This document shows, in pieces, positions 62,598 through 64,000 of a stretch of 64,000 bases of DNA. The stretch covers positions 82,549 to 146,548 of the forward strand of contig ONAD01000003.1 of NCBI GenBank assembly GCA_900315735.1. The letters run 5' to 3'. How positions within the stretch are numbered: the first letter of the stretch is position 1; each line of letters starts with the position of its first letter. A model generated the notes under the pieces. That model searched no databases. It was not told where the DNA came from and saw only the letters and a list, made by a program, of their open reading frames with translations. Made by a program: the position numbers and the translations under genes. This DNA is from an uncultured Lachnospiraceae bacterium. Its GTDB lineage: Bacteria; Bacillota; Clostridia; Lachnospirales; Lachnospiraceae.

Positions 62598-63869
62598 GTG
62601 CGTCTGTTTATTGATATAGCTTGTCTTAAATTTAGAATACATAATCTTCTGGCTGCGGTACAGTCCGTAATAACCCGAGAGCATATAGCTGAATGCAATC
62701 GCAAGAAGCAGGAAAGGCATTGCGGCGAAGCCGAACATTTCAAAGCTGATCAGCAAAGAAGTAATCGGGCTGTTGGTAACGCCACAGAAAATGGCAGCCA
62801 TACCGATGGCGGCACATAAGGTTGGTGAGAAACCGGTCAACGTTCCAAAGAGACAGCCAAAGCTTGCACCGATAAAGAAAGTCGGAACAATTTCGCCACC
62901 TTTAAAGCCGGCACCAAGAGTCAGGGCAGTAAAGATGATTTTTAAAAGAAAAGCTTCCGGTGCCACTGTGCCGTCAAAGCATTTGGAAATAATGTTGACG
63001 CCGGTTCCGTTGTAATCCTGATTGCCTACGAGGAGTGTAAGGACAATGATAATACATCCGCCTGCTGCTGCACGAAGGTAAGGATTTTTAATAAATTTCC
63101 GGTAGAGAGCTTCGCTGTAATGTAAGGAGATACAGAACAGGACACTGACCAATGCACATAAAATGGCAAGAATCGTTACGGTAACCGCAGAAGAAATTCC
63201 AAATTCCGGAATCTCCAAAATAGTAAAGGATGGCGGCGTAATATTAAAATAAAGTGCCAATCCATGGGCTACCAAAGCGGAAATTACGCATGGAACTAAA
63301 GCAGAGTAATGCATGATGCCGACGCTGACAACCTCCAGCGGGAAAATAGCAGCAGCCATAGGTGTTCCGAATAAAGCAGAAAAAGCAGCACTCATGCCGC
63401 ACATAATCATAATATGTTTATCTTTTTCATCAAAACGGAAAAGTCTTCCGAGAGAATTACCAATGCTTCCGCCAAGCTGCAATGCAGCACCTTCCCGACC
63501 GGCAGAACCACCAAAGAGGTGTGTAATTAAGGTGGAAAGAAAAATAAGCGGAGCCATACGCAGGGGAATTTCGTCTCCGGAATGGATGGCGGAAAGCACC
63601 AGGTTGGTTCCGGTATCCTTTTCATCATGAAGAAGGTGATAGAGTAGCACAATCACGATTCCACCCAGCGGAAGAAAGAAAATGAGCCATGGATAAGATG
63701 TTCTTGTATCGGTAACCCATGTCATGCCAAAGTAAAAGGCAATTCCCACCATACCGATGAGAAGACCGGACAGAACAGAAAAAATAATCCATTTTATGGA
63801 AGTGCGCAGACGGCGCAGATTGTGTTTGATTTTATGTATTACAAGTTCTTTCGTAACTGGTTCGTTCAT
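62595..63869 (-). CDS. ClC-family chloride/proton or fluoride channel
   Basis: 424 residues with more than ten hydrophobic segments. The selectivity filter block GGSAGREGAALQLGGSIGN contains the gating Glu in GREG. The later GAGFKGGEIVPTFFIGASFG matches the GxFxP-like region of ClC proteins. It exchanges or conducts anions across the membrane. ATG 63869 has AAAAGGAG 11 bases upstream; a longer frame reaches 63956 without one. The sequence does not settle whether it is the fluoride-specific type, and I see no fluoride riboswitch upstream. Confidence 0.9.
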   Translation of the reverse strand: MNEPVTKELVIHKIKHNLRRLRTSIKWIIFSVLSGLLIGMVGIAFYFGMTWVTDTRTSYPWLIFFLPLGGIVIVLLYHLLHDEKDTGTNLVLSAIHSGDEIPLRMAPLIFLSTLITHLFGGSAGREGAALQLGGSIGNSLGRLFRFDEKDKHIMIMCGMSAAFSALFGTPMAAAIFPLEVVSVGIMHYSALVPCVISALVAHGLALYFNITPPSFTILEIPEFGISSAVTVTILAILCALVSVLFCISLHYSEALYRKFIKNPYLRAAAGGCIIIVLTLLVGNQDYNGTGVNIISKCFDGTVAPEAFLLKIIFTALTLGAGFKGGEIVPTFFIGASFGCLFGTLTGFSPTLCAAIGMAAIFCGVTNSPITSLLISFEMFGFAAMPFLLLAIAFSYMLSGYYGLYRSQKIMYSKFKTSYINKQTH

Positions 63870-63904
63870 GATGCGGTAACTCCTTTTTATATAAAGTAAA
63901 TATA

Positions 63905-63948
63905 GGCGTTTGCCAAACGCCGTAAGCCGCATAAATACGGCATTTTTT
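63905..63948. other. hairpins in the clc upstream region
   Basis: GGCGTTT-GCC-AAACGCC (63905-63921) is a perfect hairpin on either strand. GCCG...CGGC followed by seven T residues (63926-63948) looks like a plus-strand terminator with no visible gene before it. On the minus strand both would lie in the clc leader. Confidence 0.45.
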
Positions 63949-64000
63949 TGTTGCAAAAATAAAATATCTCCTCTAGGTTTATGGTAAAATAGAATTGTCG

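Noticed and set aside
63870..64000. Possible fluoride riboswitch before the ClC gene
   Set aside because: The conserved crcB-motif sequence blocks are not present; only simple hairpins are seen.

Overview
This 64-kb window reads as a core chromosomal segment of a low-to-moderate GC, spore-forming anaerobic Firmicute, most probably a gut Lachnospiraceae (Clostridia). The reasons are the gene families and their order (serC-serA-DUF1015, era-yqzL-recO, DUF6033/DUF1622-type small proteins, GntR+DUF5808), a pyruvate phosphate dikinase with highly biased codons, a sporulation sigma-G gene, T-box leaders, and strong AGGAGG-type ribosome binding sites. The genus cannot be fixed from the sequence alone. 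No rRNA, tRNA, CRISPR array, prophage or intact insertion sequence was seen.

Layout. 1-7.5 kb: end of leuB, then ilvD, ilvB, serC, serA and a DUF1015 gene (branched-chain and serine synthesis). 7.5-18.8 kb: MscS channel, cold-shock protein, M16C peptidase, era, a YqzL-like small protein, recO, a lipoprotein, glyS and ppdK. 18.9-29.2 kb is more accessory: a DinB-like protein, a GntR/DUF5808 pair, a regulator plus a deletion-damaged AbiEii-like nucleotidyltransferase, a minus-strand operon with a TAXI binding protein, a GltS carrier and a small repeat protein, then a metal-binding HMA protein, uppP, two small conserved genes and an AraC regulator. 29.2-41 kb: a large foldback element, a GH13 alpha-glucosidase, a ferredoxin divergent from a Crp/Fnr regulator, a LytS-type kinase with response regulator, pta, greA, the fructose operon fruR-fruK-fruA and an HPr gene. 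41-49.6 kb: an Asn/Gln-rich membrane protein and a T-box-controlled trp operon in the order E-G-C-F-B-A-D. 49.6-59.5 kb: a BirA-type operator and promoter, a second foldback element, bioY, sigG, a coiled-coil protein, dapF, argS, a HAD phosphatase and a Gld-like ABC system. 59.5-64 kb: T-box-controlled proS, a DUF3990/DUF3791 toxin-antitoxin-like pair and a ClC channel.

Regulation is legible in several places: Trp (UGG) and Pro (CCA) T-boxes with specifier codons, a perfect BirA-box palindrome over the bioY promoter, a candidate direct-repeat operator before fruR, an inverted repeat inside the promoter of the AbiE-like pair, and a shared divergent promoter between the ferredoxin and Crp/Fnr genes.

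The most unusual content is non-coding. Two 444- and 507-bp giant imperfect palindromes (29252-29695 and 49787-50293) share a core of about 340 bp with a forked apex. Between the two copies the stems change by compensatory pairs at several positions, so the fold itself appears to be maintained. A separate dispersed repeat of about 40 bp occurs five times, always in leaders or just after genes. Several proteins also carry odd residues: an HPr with Arg at position 46, and a DapF with Ser in place of one catalytic Cys.
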